Assembly (NCBI GenBank): GCA_023053685.1 | Contig: JALIGW010000010.1 | Coordinates: forward strand, 10,015,919 to 10,079,918 | Direction: 5' to 3' | Source of the DNA: Diadophis punctatus similis | Taxonomy: Eukaryota; Chordata; Lepidosauria; Squamata; Dipsadidae | Length of the DNA stretch: 64,000 bases | Shown: positions 1 through 11,270 of the stretch, one piece after another | How positions within the stretch are numbered: position 1 is the stretch's first letter | How the letters are laid out: each line of letters starts with the position of its first letter | The notes under the pieces: generated by a model | The model's input: only the letters and a program-made list of their open reading frames with translations | Told to the model about the DNA's origin: nothing | The model's database searches: none | Position numbers and translations under genes: made by a program

Positions 1-900
1 CCATCCAAGAGATCTTTCCCAGGTTTTCTCTGAGTTTATTGAAGTCAGCTTTTTTAAAGTCTGGGATATAGGTGTCGTTATGTTCAGTTATTTGTGTTTG
101 CGTTATGGTGAATTTTAGTATTACGTGGTCACTCTCGCCCAGTGTTCCCGCAGCTTCGACTCCTTCTATTGTTTCTTCTCTGTTTGTAAGTATTAGATCC
201 AGTATGGCTGCCCCTCTAGTTCCCTCCTCCACTTTTTGGACAATGAAGTTGTCGGCTAGGCTGGTTAGGAATCTGTTAGATTTCTCACTTGGTGCTGAGT
301 TGGTTTTCCAGTTGATGTCCGGGTAGTTGAAGTCTCCCATTATTACAATGTTGTTTTTCTTGCATATGTTCTTTAGCTGGTTGGTAAAAAGGGTGTCCAT
401 TGTTTCTGTTTGGTTTGGTGGTCTGTAGTAAACTCCTATTGTTGTGTTGTTCTTTTTTTCTTTTATGTTGACCCATATGCATTCTAATGGGTTTTCTTCC
501 TTGGTTACTTGTAGCTCTGTAGCTACATAGTGGTCCTTTATATACAGTGCAACTCCACCTCCTTTTTTGTGTGATCTGGTTTTTTTGTAGAGTTTGTATC
601 CTTTTATCTGTGTGTTCCAATCGTGTGATTCGTCCCACCAAGTTTCTGTTATTCCAACTATGTCATGTGTACCTTCGTGCATTAACATTTCAAGTTCACC
701 CTGTTTATTCCCTAGGCTTTGTGCATTTGTGTAGAGGCATTTGAGTTCTTTGTGCCTGATTGTGGGTGTTCTTTCTTTGTCTCTTGTTTGGCGTTTGAGT
801 TTGTTTTCTTCCCCATCCCTTTTTGGTTTGTTGTTTGTTTTGTTTGCTTGGGGTCCATTCTTGGAGTTGGGTCCCAGGGATCCTGTAGATTGGTCACCCT
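1..900 (-). pseudogene. CR1 ORF2 N-terminal apurinic-type endonuclease, broken
   Basis: Translation of the minus strand across several frames gives CLYTNAQSLGNKQ, GITETWWDE, a glycine-rich GGGVALYIKD segment and MGDFNYPDINW. These are the ordered motifs of the APE-type endonuclease at the start of CR1 ORF2, the enzyme that nicks target DNA for target-primed reverse transcription. Frameshifts separate the motifs: the longest clean frame, 285-641, is only 118 aa. The segment also aligns by eye with 60796-61640 on the plus strand. Confidence 0.75.
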
Positions 901-912
901 CCCCTCGTGATT

Positions 913-1825
913 TTAGTTTAAAGCCCTCCTGAGAAGTTGGGCCAGTCTTTTTCCGAAGACATTCTTCCCAGTCTTTGTGAGGTGTAACCCATCCCTTGCC
1001 AAAAGTCCATCTTGGAGGTAGTACAGTCCATGGTCCAGAAATCCAAAGTTTTTTTGGCGACACCAACCTTTTAGCCAGTGGTTTACTTGTAGGATTCTTT
1101 GTTCCCTTGCTGGGTGTTGTCCTCTTGTTGGTAGTATGGATGAGAAGACTACTTGCGCACCTAGGTTTTTGACGTTCTTGCCTAGTTGCTCATAGTCGTT
1201 CTGTATTGCTTTCAAGTTCTTTTTTGTGTCATTTAAATGGGGACCCTTTGTTGCGGGTCCCCATCAAATTTCACTCCCAGGGGGGGAGTTTTCCTTTCTA
1301 GTTGTGGAGTTTGGAGTTGGTTAGGAAGGGGTGCCGCTGAGTGTGCTGCCCTGGGGGGGTTTGTTGGGTCCCCTGCCACGTCCTCCATCTGCACGCCTGC
1401 TCCCCAGAGGTTGTTGCCCCCCCAGTCTCCTCAGCGGTTGCTGTGCTCCCAGCGCTCGTTATTCGTTGTTCTGGGGTCCCTCGGATGTTGAGATTTTCTA
1501 ATGTTTCCATCACCAGCTGGGACAGGTATCTCTTCAACCGCCCCTCCCTTAGAGGTGCTTCGGTGGGCTCCTCCTGATCCATGGCAGCTTCTAGCTCCAA
1601 TTCCCAATGGGGCTTCCGATCCCCCCGATTAAGGGTGACTCCTCTGGTTCTGCCATCCCAGCTGTCTTTTTTTCCAATGCCGATAGACCAGCGAGACTTC
1701 TCAGAGGTCTCGAAATCTCCCTCAACCTCTTTGCTGAGGAGTGCGGAACAGGCTTCTGCCCGGGGGGTGATTGGTGTCTCCCCCCAGCATTCAATTTCTT
1801 CCTGCTCCCGGTTTTTTCCAACCAT
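913..1825 (-). pseudogene. CR1 ORF1 remnant with SGNH-esterase-like C-terminus
   Basis: Two minus-strand frames cover this protein: 1298-1825 (about 175 aa, charged, low complexity) and 913-1215 (about 100 aa). The second contains GAQVVFSSILPTRG, a tryptophan-rich stretch with WLKGWCRQKNFGF, and DGLHLT near its end. That order matches the C-terminal part of the SGNH esterase domain known from CR1 ORF1 proteins, where the D and H of the D-x-x-H box are catalytic. The frame break near 1216-1297 makes this copy non-functional as it stands. CR1 ORF1 proteins are thought to act with RNA in the retrotransposition particle. The esterase call is fairly sure; the N-terminal half is assigned by position only. 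Confidence 0.65.
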
Positions 1826-1876
1826 GATTGCCCGGTCCCCTCAGTAGAGCGAAGTTACTCTCTGGGTTGACCGATT

Positions 1877-2259
1877 TTGCAGACCTTGCTTTCTGTAAGG
1901 TATGTCTTCCCAGCCACAATCAAGGAACGAAATTTTGAGCCAAGCCAAGGTTTTCAAAAGGATTTCCTTTATTTGCATCTGTATACATCCATTCAATTCA
2001 AAGCAAGGTCTAAATGCCTTCGGGCAAGACAAGTCTTTTTAAGCTTAACACCCCACCCCATTCAGCATAATCAATCCACAAATGTTTGACAGATGGATAC
2101 GTTTCCCAGCCTCACTCTTCCGTTCAATTACCCCTCATAAAACCTTATCTTAAGATGAAGAGGCTCCCAGGTGTCTGGGATCCAGATATGTTATAACCTT
2201 TTGATCAAACAGAGCCAAGACCCCCCTTCTCCTTCTGAATGACAGAGTCTGGACTCTGA
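1877..2259 (-). mobile_element. possible solo LTR between two CR1 pieces
   Basis: This 380-bp stretch matches none of the LINEs in the window. Read on the minus strand it starts TGTGTCAGAGTCC, contains CAAATAAAGG as a possible polyadenylation signal near 1968, and ends near AAGGTCTGCA, so it has the TG...CA shape of an LTR. No convincing target duplication is visible, and the flanks are two CR1 copies in opposite orientation. It could equally be unrelated unique sequence. Confidence 0.3.
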
Positions 2260-2262
2260 CAC

Positions 2263-3691
2263 ACTGTACCATAGATTTCAAAAATCCTGGAGCACTGGGG
2301 AACTACCAGAGGACTAGAAAAGAACTGATGTGGTTCCTACCTTCAAAAAAGGGGGCGGGAAACAGACCCAGGAAACTACAGACCAATCAGTCTAACATCA
2401 ATACCCGGGAAGATACAGAAAAATATAATAATAATTAAAAAACAGATTTGCCAACATCTAGAAATCTGTAAAGTAATAACTAGAAGTCAGCATGGGTTTG
2501 TTAAAAACAGATCATGCCAAATCAATCTTATTTCAATCTTCAACATAGTGACTAAATTAGTAGACCAGCAAAATACTGTGGACATAATATACCTAGACTT
2601 CAGCATTTGACAAAGTAGACCACAACCTACTTCTTGGTAAGCTAGAAAAACGTGGAATAGATAGCATCACCATCAGATGGATTCGTAACTGGCTGACAAA
2701 CCATATTAAATGAATAGTCCTTAATGGTACTACATCTACATGGAAGGAAGCAGTGGGGCACCACAAGGTTCCATCTTAGTCCCAGTACTCTTCAATATCT
2801 TCATAAATGACTTAGATGAGGGAATAGAAGGGGAACTTACCAAATTTGTGGATGATACTAAACTGGCAGGAATAGCCAACACCCTAGATGATAGACTCAA
2901 GATCCAGATGGATCTTGACAGACTTGGCCCTATCTAACAAAATGAAATTCAATGTAGAGAAAAGTAAAGTCTTACACTTAGGCAAGAAAAACCAAAAGTA
3001 CACATATAGACTGGGTTGAAACCAGGCTTAATAGCAGTGTCTGTGAGAGGGATCTTGGATTCTTAGTGGACAACCAGTTAAATATAAGCCAACAGTGTGT
3101 GGCGGCAGCCAAAAAAGCCAATGCAATCCTAAATTAACAGAGGGATGCAATCAAGCTCAACTGAGGTACTAATATCACTCTATAAACCTTAGGAAGACCA
3201 CACCTAGAGTACTACATCCAGTTTTGGTCACCATACTGTAAAAACAATGTTGAGACTCTAGAAAAAGTGCAGAGAAGAGCAACCAAGATGATTAGAGGAT
3301 TGGAGGCTAAAACATACGATGAACGGTTGCAGGAACTGGGCACGGCTAGTCTAGTAGAGAGAAGGACCAGGGGAGACATGATAGCAGTGTTCCAATATTT
3401 GAGGAGCTGCCACAGAGAGGAGGGGGTCAAGTTATTTTCCAAAGCACCGGAAGGCCAGACAAGGAATAATGGATGGAAACTGAACAAGGAGAGATTCAAC
3501 CTAGAAATAAGGAGAAATGTTCTGACAATGAGAGCAATTAACCAATGAAACAAGTTGTGGGAGGTTCATCACTGGAAGCTTTCAAAAAGAAACTGGATTG
3601 CCATCTGTCAAGATGGTGTAGGGTCTGCTTCGGTGGGGGATTGGACTAGATACCTACAAGATCCCTTCCAACTCTGTTAATCTGTAAGAAT
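2263..3691 (+). mobile_element. CR1 LINE, 5'-truncated, reverse transcriptase to 3' end
   Basis: The plus strand starts inside the ORF2 reverse transcriptase (a FQKSW segment and a KKGGG run near 2340) and runs to the CR1 3' end. Recognisable parts include a [19 protein letters not shown] segment (2740-2937), the VEKSKVLHLG-like segment near 2960, and the C-terminal frame 3267-3548 (LEKVQRRATKMI-like start, many charged residues). Frameshifts and stops are frequent, so it is a dead copy. It ends in an ATTCTGT-like tail at about 3690, directly against the truncated LTR that follows. Confidence 0.85.
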
Positions 3692-4110
3692 TCTGTGAGG
3701 CCAGCTTTTAGAAATGCAGATTTGGTAATCCATTCAGAAAGAATGGGTCAAGACAGACACTCAGATAAGCAACAAACAAAAAGTTGACAAAATTAGCTCA
3801 AACAAACACCTAGGATTTGCATTTCCTTTTTTGCCTATAGAGCCAGCTATGACCCCTACATAACCCCATAGGAATCTGACAACAGCCAATAGAATACATG
3901 TTCTTGCACAGGATCAGGAAGCTCAAATGAAAAACCCAAAAGAAGGTATAAACCCCCCCCACTCTCAACTCCATTTTGTCAGCTACCCAGAACCACAAAC
4001 ATGTGGTTTTGCTTCATCAATAAACCATCTTTCCAATCAGCGTCCATTTTTCCAGTGTCTTTCTCCCAGCTTGGAACTGAACCAGATGGATTTTCCTTCC
4101 AACAATTTGG
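3692..4110 (+). repeat. 5' LTR (truncated) of an LTR retroelement
   Basis: About 420 bp here is repeated, at high identity by eye, at 7785-8437 in the same orientation, so the two are LTRs of one element. This copy lacks the first ~225 bp present in the 3' copy; the CR1 tail abuts the break. It contains CAATAAACC near 4019, a likely polyadenylation signal, and ends ...TTCCAACA. The downstream sequence TTTGGCACCCCAAGACAGG sits where a primer binding site would be; I cannot name the tRNA. An endogenous retrovirus and a Gypsy-type element are both possible, because almost no coding sequence is left. Confidence 0.75.
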
Positions 4111-4887
4111 CACCCCAAGACAGGACTCCAAACTAACCTGACCAATGGACCTGGCCTGGGTAAGCCTCCCTTGCTAGCAACAGACCTATTGAGTCTGTGA
4201 GTGGGTTCCCCTGGACTTTGGCCATTTGGAACAAGTGTAGTAAAGGGTGTTTTGAGTGTTGAGCTCAAAGGCTGCTTGGAAAGAAGGTGAGTACCTCTAA
4301 AATTTAACTTTTAAAGCCCAGAAAAGCAAGGGAAATATGTGCATGCCTATGTGTGAATGAGAGGACACTTTTTCCAATCACAGCTGGCTCGTGCTCCCTC
4401 TGTCCCTTTTCTAATTGCAGAAAGATCTGTTCTACCAACAGAGCCTGGAAAGCATGGGGGATTTGCCAGAGCGCAGGACCTTCTGTTAGGGAAAAGGGAG
4501 AGGCTGTGTGAAAATGGAATGGAAAAGTGAATGAGAGAGTTGAACTTGGGCAACCAGCTGGGAAGTCACTGAGCAAAGCCCTGTGTTAGGAGGTGCCCGT
4601 ACTCACTGCTTAGGAGAAGCAGCAGGTCCTCCCAGACCCCCGAGGGTCTGAAAACTGATGGCAGAGTTTAGGAGGTGCCCGTAATACTGTGTAGGGGGCA
4701 GCAGGTCCTCCTGGACCCCTTTTTGGTCCAAAAACTGACAGTGGAAATTCCCTGTAAAGGAGGTGCCCATACTCTGTGAGGGAACAAGAATTTTTTTTTG
4801 TTTGAAAACTGATGACAGAGAAGTAGACCTGCCTAAGCCAAAGTGAGCTCCACATCAGAAGGGGAACATGGGAAGCTGTACCTCAAG
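4111..4887 (+). mobile_element. leader of the LTR element, with primer binding site region and tandem repeats
   Basis: Sequence directly downstream of the 5' LTR. It begins with the candidate primer binding site TTTGGCACCCCAAGACAGG (4111-4129). No gag, protease or polymerase motif is visible in any frame up to the hAT insertion near 4888. After the hAT only about 85 bp (7472-7557) precede the 3' LTR. The interior is therefore either heavily deleted or belonged to a small non-autonomous element mobilised by a relative. Confidence 0.6.
4588..4825 (+). repeat. three imperfect ~82-88 bp tandem repeats in the LTR-element leader
   Basis: Three copies start at 4588, 4670 and 4758, each opening with AGGAGGTGCCC. 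The first two continue through AGCAGGTCCTCC and a GACCCC stretch; all three share a (A)AAACTGA-type segment. The third is the most diverged and shortened. Repeats in this position can be part of retroelement packaging or dimer-linkage regions, but nothing here proves such a role. Confidence 0.75.
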
Positions 4888-7471
4888 GGTTGTGACAGGA
4901 CCCCCCCCAGGTGTACAGTATTTGTATTTGACATGATGATTCGTCAAGGCTCGGTACAGTGCGGTATAAGACACGATTATGAGACGCATGCGCTCCGCAC
5001 AGGAGACCTTGAGAGAGAGCGCCACGCGCAAGTGGCTTTGTTTACTTCTTACCGAAACACGACACGGCACATATGCACACAGTAGACTCACGGCACGGCG
5101 GCAATTGAATGACTCATGGTAATTATTTCTTTCTCAGTGAATATTCAACTATACAGAGGTAAGTACAATTCACGTTTTATTAATTCATTATCTATTTAAT
5201 AATTTCCAAATATGTATAATTTCATTTACAAGTTTATGCAACCCTGTTGTCAACAGAAGTGTAAAATAATTTAAATTTAAATTTTAGTGAAGTTTATTCG
5301 CATATGTTATTAAAGTTTCAGTTGTAATAATTAATTTTATTTATTCATAATGTGCTTGCATCGTTCGTGTAGCTTTATATTTTATTTTAAATTTTAAATT
5401 TCATTTAAGGGATGGAAAAATAAAAAAAGAGGAAATGCCATTTCAACAATCAATTGAAAAAGGAATTTCCATTCCTCATATCAAAGAAAGATGCCATTGT
5501 TTTCTGCAATATTTGCAGAGGAGAATTTTGTATTGCAGTTGGGGGCAGAGCAGCTATAACGAAACCCTTGTCCACCAACAAACATAAGCAATCATTAGAT
5601 GCATCAGCTTCCAGTCATAAAGTAACAGGTTTTTTTAAAACTTCAAATTATTCTGAAGATGAAAAACAGTTAGCTGCAATGGAGGGAACATTTGCATTTC
5701 ATACCATAATTCACAATCAAAGTTTTCGTAGTATGGATTGTACAACTAAATTATTGAAAAAGTTTCACAATGCTAAATTTTCATGCACCAGGACAAAATG
5801 CGAGGCTATTATTAAATCAGTATTTAAAAATTACTGTGATAAAATACTTACAACAGACTTGAAAATTGCAGCATTTGTAACGGTTTTATCTGATGCATCA
5901 AATCATAATGAAACCAAATTGTATCCAATATTAGTAAGATATTTTAATGTTACCAAGGGGATTCAAGTAAAAATTTTAAATTTAGAATCCATTGAGGGTG
6001 AAACTGCTGAAATTTTGTCAAACCATCTATACAGAGTAATAAATGAAAACAATTTGAAATCCAAAGTTGTTGCACTAACAGCTGATCATACAAACACAAA
6101 TTTTGGTGGGCAAAGGGGTGAATAATGTGTATGTAAAATTACAAGATTTACTCCAAAAGAAAATACTAGGAATAGGTTGTAATGCACATATTTTGTCAAA
6201 TGCAATCAACACGGCGTCATGTGCCGTGCCAATTGATGTAGAAGCAATAATAACTACAATTTATTTGTATTTTAGTCATTTTACCGTTCGTGTGACTACT
6301 TTAAAACAATTTTGTGAAGAAGCAAATGTTGAATACAAAAAACTTTTAGGATATTCAAAAGTTAGATGGCTTGCTCTAACACCTGCTGTAGAGCATGTTC
6401 TACAATTATTTGAGCCTCTCCGTTCATATTTTTTAAGTTTAGACAAATGTCCTAAAATCCTGGAATCGTTTTTCAATAATGAAATATCTGAGATATTAAT
6501 GTATTTTGTACATAATCAAGTATCTATTTTTCACAAAACAATTCAAAAGATTGAAGGTGAACACATTTCAGCTACAGAAGTTAGTCTTATTTTGAATGAC
6601 TTTATCCTTCAATATAAATCTCGATTTAAAGAAAAAATTCTTCCTTTAATTATAAAAAGAAAATTGTCAGACTTAGAGGAATCAAATCCGAGCATAACGG
6701 AAAAGTTTATCAAAGAAGTGCAGAATTTTTACCAAACATGTTTTCAATATATCGAAGAATGGTCTGAAACAAACATCACGGGAAATAACAGTTTTCAATG
6801 GTGTTTTTTTACAAGTATATCGCAAATATATTGGACAGATATTGAATCTTGTGTTGAGTTTTTATCTAAAGAAATGCCAGACATTAAAATAGACAACAAT
6901 TGTCTAACAATTGAAGAAATTAGAAGACTGAATGTATATTTCAATTCTGAAAAATTAATACAATGGGAAAATCAACACATTGAAATTGATAAAAGATGGG
7001 TGGATATTTTCAGCCATTTCAAAAATGAACATATTCCATGTGAAAATTTATTTATACTTGTTCAATTTACATTGTGCTGCCCTGGAACTAATGCAGCAGT
7101 TGAAAGAGTTTTTTCAATTGCCAATGATTTTTGGACAAGTGAGAAATCGAGATTGAATGTTGATACTCTAGCTGCAGCACTTGCCGTAAAATTCAATATG
7201 AAGGATATTTCTTGTTCAGATATTTCCAATATATTGTTAGATGAAGATACATTGACAAAAAATATTAATTCAATGGAAAAGTACTCATTTAAATAATAAT
7301 TAACAGGCATGTAAGCATAATTACAATATAAAATGTTACAAATGTTTTTATTATGCATATATCATATTATAGCGTATTATTGTTGCAATGAATAAAATGT
7401 TTCTTTTATTTACAATATTTTTTTTCAATTTATTTGTCCTCCTTTTCATTGTAAAAAAGTTGGTCACCTTA
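4888..7471 (+). mobile_element. hAT DNA transposon, nearly complete, inside the LTR element
   Basis: A roughly 2.6 kb AT-rich block interrupts the LTR-element interior and carries one hAT transposase gene with AT-rich non-coding flanks. The right end reads GTTGGTCACCTTA (about 7459-7471). Its reverse complement TAAGGTGACCA matches the end of the 1.35 kb hAT derivative at 38039-39392. The left end is not certain: a CTCAAG-containing octamer at about 4880-4888 resembles CCATCAAG at 7472-7479, giving a possible imperfect 8-bp target duplication. Base composition differs clearly from the GC-richer flanks. Confidence 0.75.
5454..7296 (+). pseudogene. hAT-superfamily transposase with one frameshift
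   Basis: Two overlapping frames, 5454-6125 (223 aa) and 6103-7296 (397 aa), together make about 610 aa, a normal length for this type of hAT transposase. The N-terminal part holds a CNIC...H-x-x-x-H arrangement (residues about 20-55) like a BED-type DNA-binding finger. The RNase-H-like core shows the aspartates of SDASNHN and of TADHTNTN in the first frame. The C-terminal frame has CCPGTNAAVERVFS (around residue 325), the hATC dimerisation signature. One shift of frame near 6100-6125 is the only clear break. No ATG lies in frame near the N-terminus (5454 is TTG and an in-frame stop lies at 5421), so the start is unresolved. The intact protein would cut and paste its own element. Confidence 0.85.
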
Positions 7472-7557
7472 CCATCAAGTCTCCCTGATCAGATCAATTT
7501 CTAATCTTGGGCCAGTAAAAGTGTGTCACCCACACTTATATGGACCAAAGTGGGGAT
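7472..7557 (+). mobile_element. 3' interior remnant and polypurine tract of the LTR element
   Basis: About 85 bp lie between the hAT right end and the 3' LTR. It ends ACCAAAGTGGGGAT, a purine-rich stretch directly before TGTAGAAAG, where the plus-strand primer of an LTR element is expected. No coding motif is visible. Confidence 0.55.
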
Positions 7558-8437
7558 TGTAGAAAGTCAGCACCCACCCCCCAGAAGAATGAAATATTTT
7601 GGGAAATATTAAAAAGGCAGAATATTATATTTCCCTAATGGAGAAACATGTTTTTTTAAAGACAGAAAGCAGATTCAGTCTTTCTTAACACCTCCCAGCA
7701 GATATTTTGCCCCCATTAAGAAAGAGTGGGCCAGCCTATTCAGAAACCAGCCCCAGTTTCCCTGCCCTAAGCAGAAACTTAAGGAGGCCAGCTTTTAGAA
7801 ATGCAGATTTGGTAATCCATTCAGAAAGAATGGGTCAAGACAGAAACTCAGATAAGCAACAAATAAAATTTGACAAAATTAGCTCAGACAAACACCTAGG
7901 ATTTGCATTTCCTTTTTTGCCTATAGAGCCAGGTATGACCCCTACATAACCCCATAGGAATCTGACAACAGCCAATAGAATACATGTTCTTGCACAGGAT
8001 CAGGAAGCACAAATGAAAAACCCAAAAGAAGGTATAACCCCCCCCACTCTCAACTCCATTTTGTCAGCTGCCCAGAACAACAAACATGTGGTTCTGCTTC
8101 ATCAATAAACTATCTTTCCAATCAGCCTCCATGTTTCCAATGTCTTTAGCAATAGTAATAGCACTTAGACTTATATACCGCTTCATAGTGCTTTACAGCC
8201 CTCTCTAAGCGGTTTACAGAGTTCAGCATATTGCCCCCAACAATCTGGGTCCTCATTTTACCGACCTCAGAAGGATGGAAGACTGAGTCAATCTTGAGCC
8301 TGGTGAGATTTGAACAGCTGAACTGCTGAACTAGCAGTCAGCTGGAGTAGCCTGCAGTAGCTGCATTTAACCACTGCGCCACCTCGGCTCTTTCTCCCTG
8401 CTTGAAACTGAACCAGATGGATTTTCCTTCCAACAAT
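7558..8437 (+). repeat. 3' LTR, full, with a SINE inserted
   Basis: This LTR starts TGTAGAAAGTC after the purine tract and ends ...TTCCAACA. Without the SINE at 8148-8388 it is about 630 bp. From about 7785 on it matches the 5' copy at 3692-4110 almost base for base, including CAATAAACT near 8104. The first ~225 bp are present only here, which shows how much the 5' LTR lost. Small differences between the two copies could date the insertion. Confidence 0.75.
8148..8388 (-). mobile_element. Sauria-type tRNA-derived SINE in the 3' LTR
   Basis: On the minus strand it begins GAGCCGAGGTGGCGCAGTGG, a tRNA-like head, with TCAAATCTCACC as a B-box-like stretch (around 8305-8318), and ends with the AAACCGCTTAGAGAGGGCT to AGCGGTATATAAGTCTAA tail typical of squamate Sauria SINEs. 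The insertion splits an LTR sequence that is continuous in the 5' LTR. TCTTT (8143-8147 and 8389-8393) is the likely short target duplication. The SINE is absent from the 5' LTR, so it landed after the LTR element. Confidence 0.85.
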
Positions 8438-8491
8438 AGAATAAAGATCTTCATAGATAGAACAAATAATTTGAATTCAAATGCCCTAAAG

Positions 8492-8854
8492 CAGTGGTCC
8501 CCAACCTTTTTATTGCCGTGGACTGGTCAACGTTTGATAATTTTTCCGCGGCCCACTGGGGGGGGGATTTGCGGCATCGCGTTGATTATTAAATCAAAAC
8601 AATCTCAAATATAAACAATTTTAATACTGATGAGCCGCGCACAGAAGCCCCGCCCCCACGCTGATCAGCTGGGCGGGGGCACGTCGGCAGACGCAGGAGT
8701 CCCGTCCCTGCGCTTATTATCGGGACTCGCAGGATTCGCAAAAGTCGCAGGACCCGCCGCCGCCGCTGCACAGAAGACACAGTAGCAGGGCGGCCCAGTA
8801 CCATTTGTTCTGCGGACCGGTACCGGGCCGTGGACCGGGGGTTGGGGACCACTG
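8492..8854. mobile_element. 363-bp non-autonomous hAT (MITE)
   Basis: Terminal inverted repeats CAGTGGTCCCCAACC and GGTTGGGGACCACTG bound the element. The 8-bp target duplication CCCTAAAG is perfect (8484-8491 and 8855-8862). The interior is GC-rich with no protein motif. Terminal CAGTGG and an 8-bp duplication place it in the hAT superfamily, near the Charlie-like group. Confidence 0.9.
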
Positions 8855-8876
8855 CCCTAAAGGACAGATATGTTTA

Positions 8877-9257
8877 CAGGTAGTCCAACTTACAACAGTT
8901 CATTTAGTGACTGTTCAAAGTTACATCAGCACTGGAAAAAGTGACTTATGACCATTTTTCACACTTATGACCTTTGTATCAGCCCCATGGTCATGTGATC
9001 AAAATTCAGATGTTTGGCAACTAGTTCATACTTATGATCATTGCTGTGTCCCAAGGTAATCTTTTGCAACCTTTTGTGAAGCAAAGTCAATGGGGAAGAG
9101 ATTCACTTAACAACTGTGTTACTAACATCAATTGCAGTGATTCATTAAACAACTGTGGCAAGTAATGTCATAGAATGGGGCAAAACTCACTTAACAATTG
9201 TCTCACTTAATAACAAAAAGTTGGGCTAAATTGTGGTCATAAGTCGAGGACTACCTG
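8877..9257. mobile_element. 381-bp TA-target MITE (Tc1/mariner-like ends)
   Basis: Bounded by TA on both sides (8875-8876 and 9258-9259), with inverted ends CAGGTAGTCCAACTTA and the complement of AAGTCGAGGACTACCTG. The interior is full of short repeats of the ACTTAACAACTG type and codes for nothing. TA duplication and CAGG ends fit a Tigger/mariner-like MITE. A remnant of the same family lies at 11930-11979. Confidence 0.85.
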
Positions 9258-9259
9258 TA

Positions 9260-11262
9260 TGTTTAACTACAATTGGAATACAAAGCCAAAGCCTTTGTCT
9301 TGCTTTAGGCTTAATTAAAAAGAGGCAATTATTTCAGTTTTCTGCCATTCTCAGTTTAGACTCTAATTCTAAGCCCCCTCTATCTTTTTGGAAATTTGCT
9401 ATTTTTTGCTACAGCCTTTCTTGGATTTCCTGTCCTCTTCCCAACATAATTTATTTTCTTCATAAATGAAAAATATGTTCCTCATATTCTTTTCTTTCTA
9501 AGTAAACTTAGTTTGATCTGTTTTTCACAGTATTGTCCCATCTCAATATATTGCAATTCTTGATTGATTTTCTGTAATTGTCTACAGGTGAACTGACTAC
9601 AAATTTAAATGATTTAACAAAAACATTTTCCCCTGATTGAATCTCCAACCTTGGAGCAATATTTTTATTGGAATTCTTCATCTTTAAAAGTATGCGTAGA
9701 TGTATAGTTCGATACAACAAAATGGAACAGACTGATCCATTTCATTCATGCATATGGTACTGGTTCAAATCTGCATTTCTAAAAAAACATTTTAGGGTAT
9801 GAGCAAGGTGAACAAAATGTGCTCTCAGACTAGATACTGGCAGAGAATTCCCTCTGCCTGTGTCTGATCTTAACAAAGTAGACTAGGTATTTTCTTTTTG
9901 AAAGACTGAAGAGTGTACCTGCAATATTTCTACAGTTCTTAGAATGTCAGGTCAGAGAAAAATTAAAAATCCATTAAAAAAAACCACACCACTCTCCCAA
10001 AATGGACCTAGAACAAGTGAATCTCTGAGATTCTGTGGCAAGCCTTTTTGGTCCTCCCTGCTTCACATCCTTCAATCTGTTCTAAATGATTGGCATTGCA
10101 TTGCAAGGATTCTAAAAGAGGAAGGTGAATTTTCATTATCTTCAATCATCTGGATTTAAGCCAATTAATAAATTACTTTTATCCAACAGTATTTTTAAGA
10201 CTAGATATCAGCAATTGTTTCTTTATACTTGGCAGGGTTGCCTATAAGTTCTCAAAGTGGTTTCAGAAGAATTTCATGGTCTGAAAAACAAATGTGGAAA
10301 AATTATCTGGGTGTGGATCACCATTACATTTATTTTATTATAACTTTGTTGTCCCATTGAATACCATACTGTAGTACTATAAAATATAAGTTCCAGTAAA
10401 CAGGAGAGTTGAACTAAATATTTGAATATAAGTCTCAACAAGTCATTTTATTTCAGTTCTCATTCCGCCATGTGTAAGGAAGGTATAATGTCCACCTCCC
10501 TGAAAACTTAGTCTGAGCAATCCAGTGTAAATGGTAACACAGCTTTAAATTAAAACAAGTAGTAGAAATTAAATTTCTCAACTGAAGCGTAATAAGTCTT
10601 GTGTTCATTATATGCAAGGGATAAAAAAGAAATGAAATGAGTTTGCATTTATTTCATTGTGCAGGCTCTGCAGGACTTCAGGGTGTAAAATGTAAACAAG
10701 TAGCCATTATAAAATAATGCTGAATCCAGCATATGAGAAGATTGAAAATAAGCAGAACCCTTTTCAGATCATAAGTGAATTTTAATAGGATAATTCTGTT
10801 GGTTGATCTCTATAGTGTGAGAAAGAGAAGAGAATAATGAGGCTTTTCCCCCTCTGGCAGTAGTCACAGTCATAATATTCCTGCTAGCAAGAAACTGAGT
10901 AGTCTAAATAATTGGCAGAGGGAAGTCTTCTGCTGCTAATCACTCACAATAGAGACATTGAGGTGTGGTGATGACAGGTTAGCAGCTGACAGGATTACAC
11001 TGGGAAGTGCACAAGACTTCCTGTTCAGTAAGTGAGTCCTCCAGTAAGTGAGTCCTGGAGGCATGATTATATTCTTCTCAGACATTAATGCTTCCCTTTC
11101 CTTTTGCAGAACTCTGCAGTTCCCCATTGCTTTATAGATTAATTATCTCAATATACATCTGCCCAGAAGTTTCATAAAGTAGCTTTTAAAGTAAGAGAGA
11201 GATGGTCACTCAAGACTGTACATTGTATTTCAGGAAATGTAATTGTGATGGAAAAGAAACAA
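9260..11262. other. unassigned AT-rich sequence
   Basis: Two kilobases with no open frame above about 80 codons, no repeat family that I recognise, and no RNA gene. It looks like ordinary intergenic or intronic single-copy sequence. Confidence 0.5.
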
Positions 11263-11270
11263 AGAGCATC

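Larger units (their letters stand above)
1..1872 (-). mobile_element. CR1 LINE, 5' half (ORF1 plus start of ORF2), continues off the left edge
   Basis: Minus-strand CR1 retrotransposon. Reading from about 1872 downward it gives an ORF1-like region, the ORF1 esterase end, a short linker, then the ORF2 endonuclease, whose 3' continuation lies outside the window. The endonuclease part (about 1-700) is the same family as the CR1 copies at 40.1-41.3 kb and 60.8-64 kb, which carry the same MGDFNYPDINW-like motif. The 5' end at about 1872 is set only by loss of recognisable CR1 sequence. This is one of the few CR1 copies here that is not truncated before ORF1. Confidence 0.8.

Noticed and set aside
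8300..8388. A tRNA gene
   Set aside because: The tRNA-like head belongs to a Sauria SINE with the typical tail and target duplication.
9260..11262. Small frames (62-78 aa) as genes
   Set aside because: They are no longer than expected by chance in AT-rich sequence and have no recognisable features.
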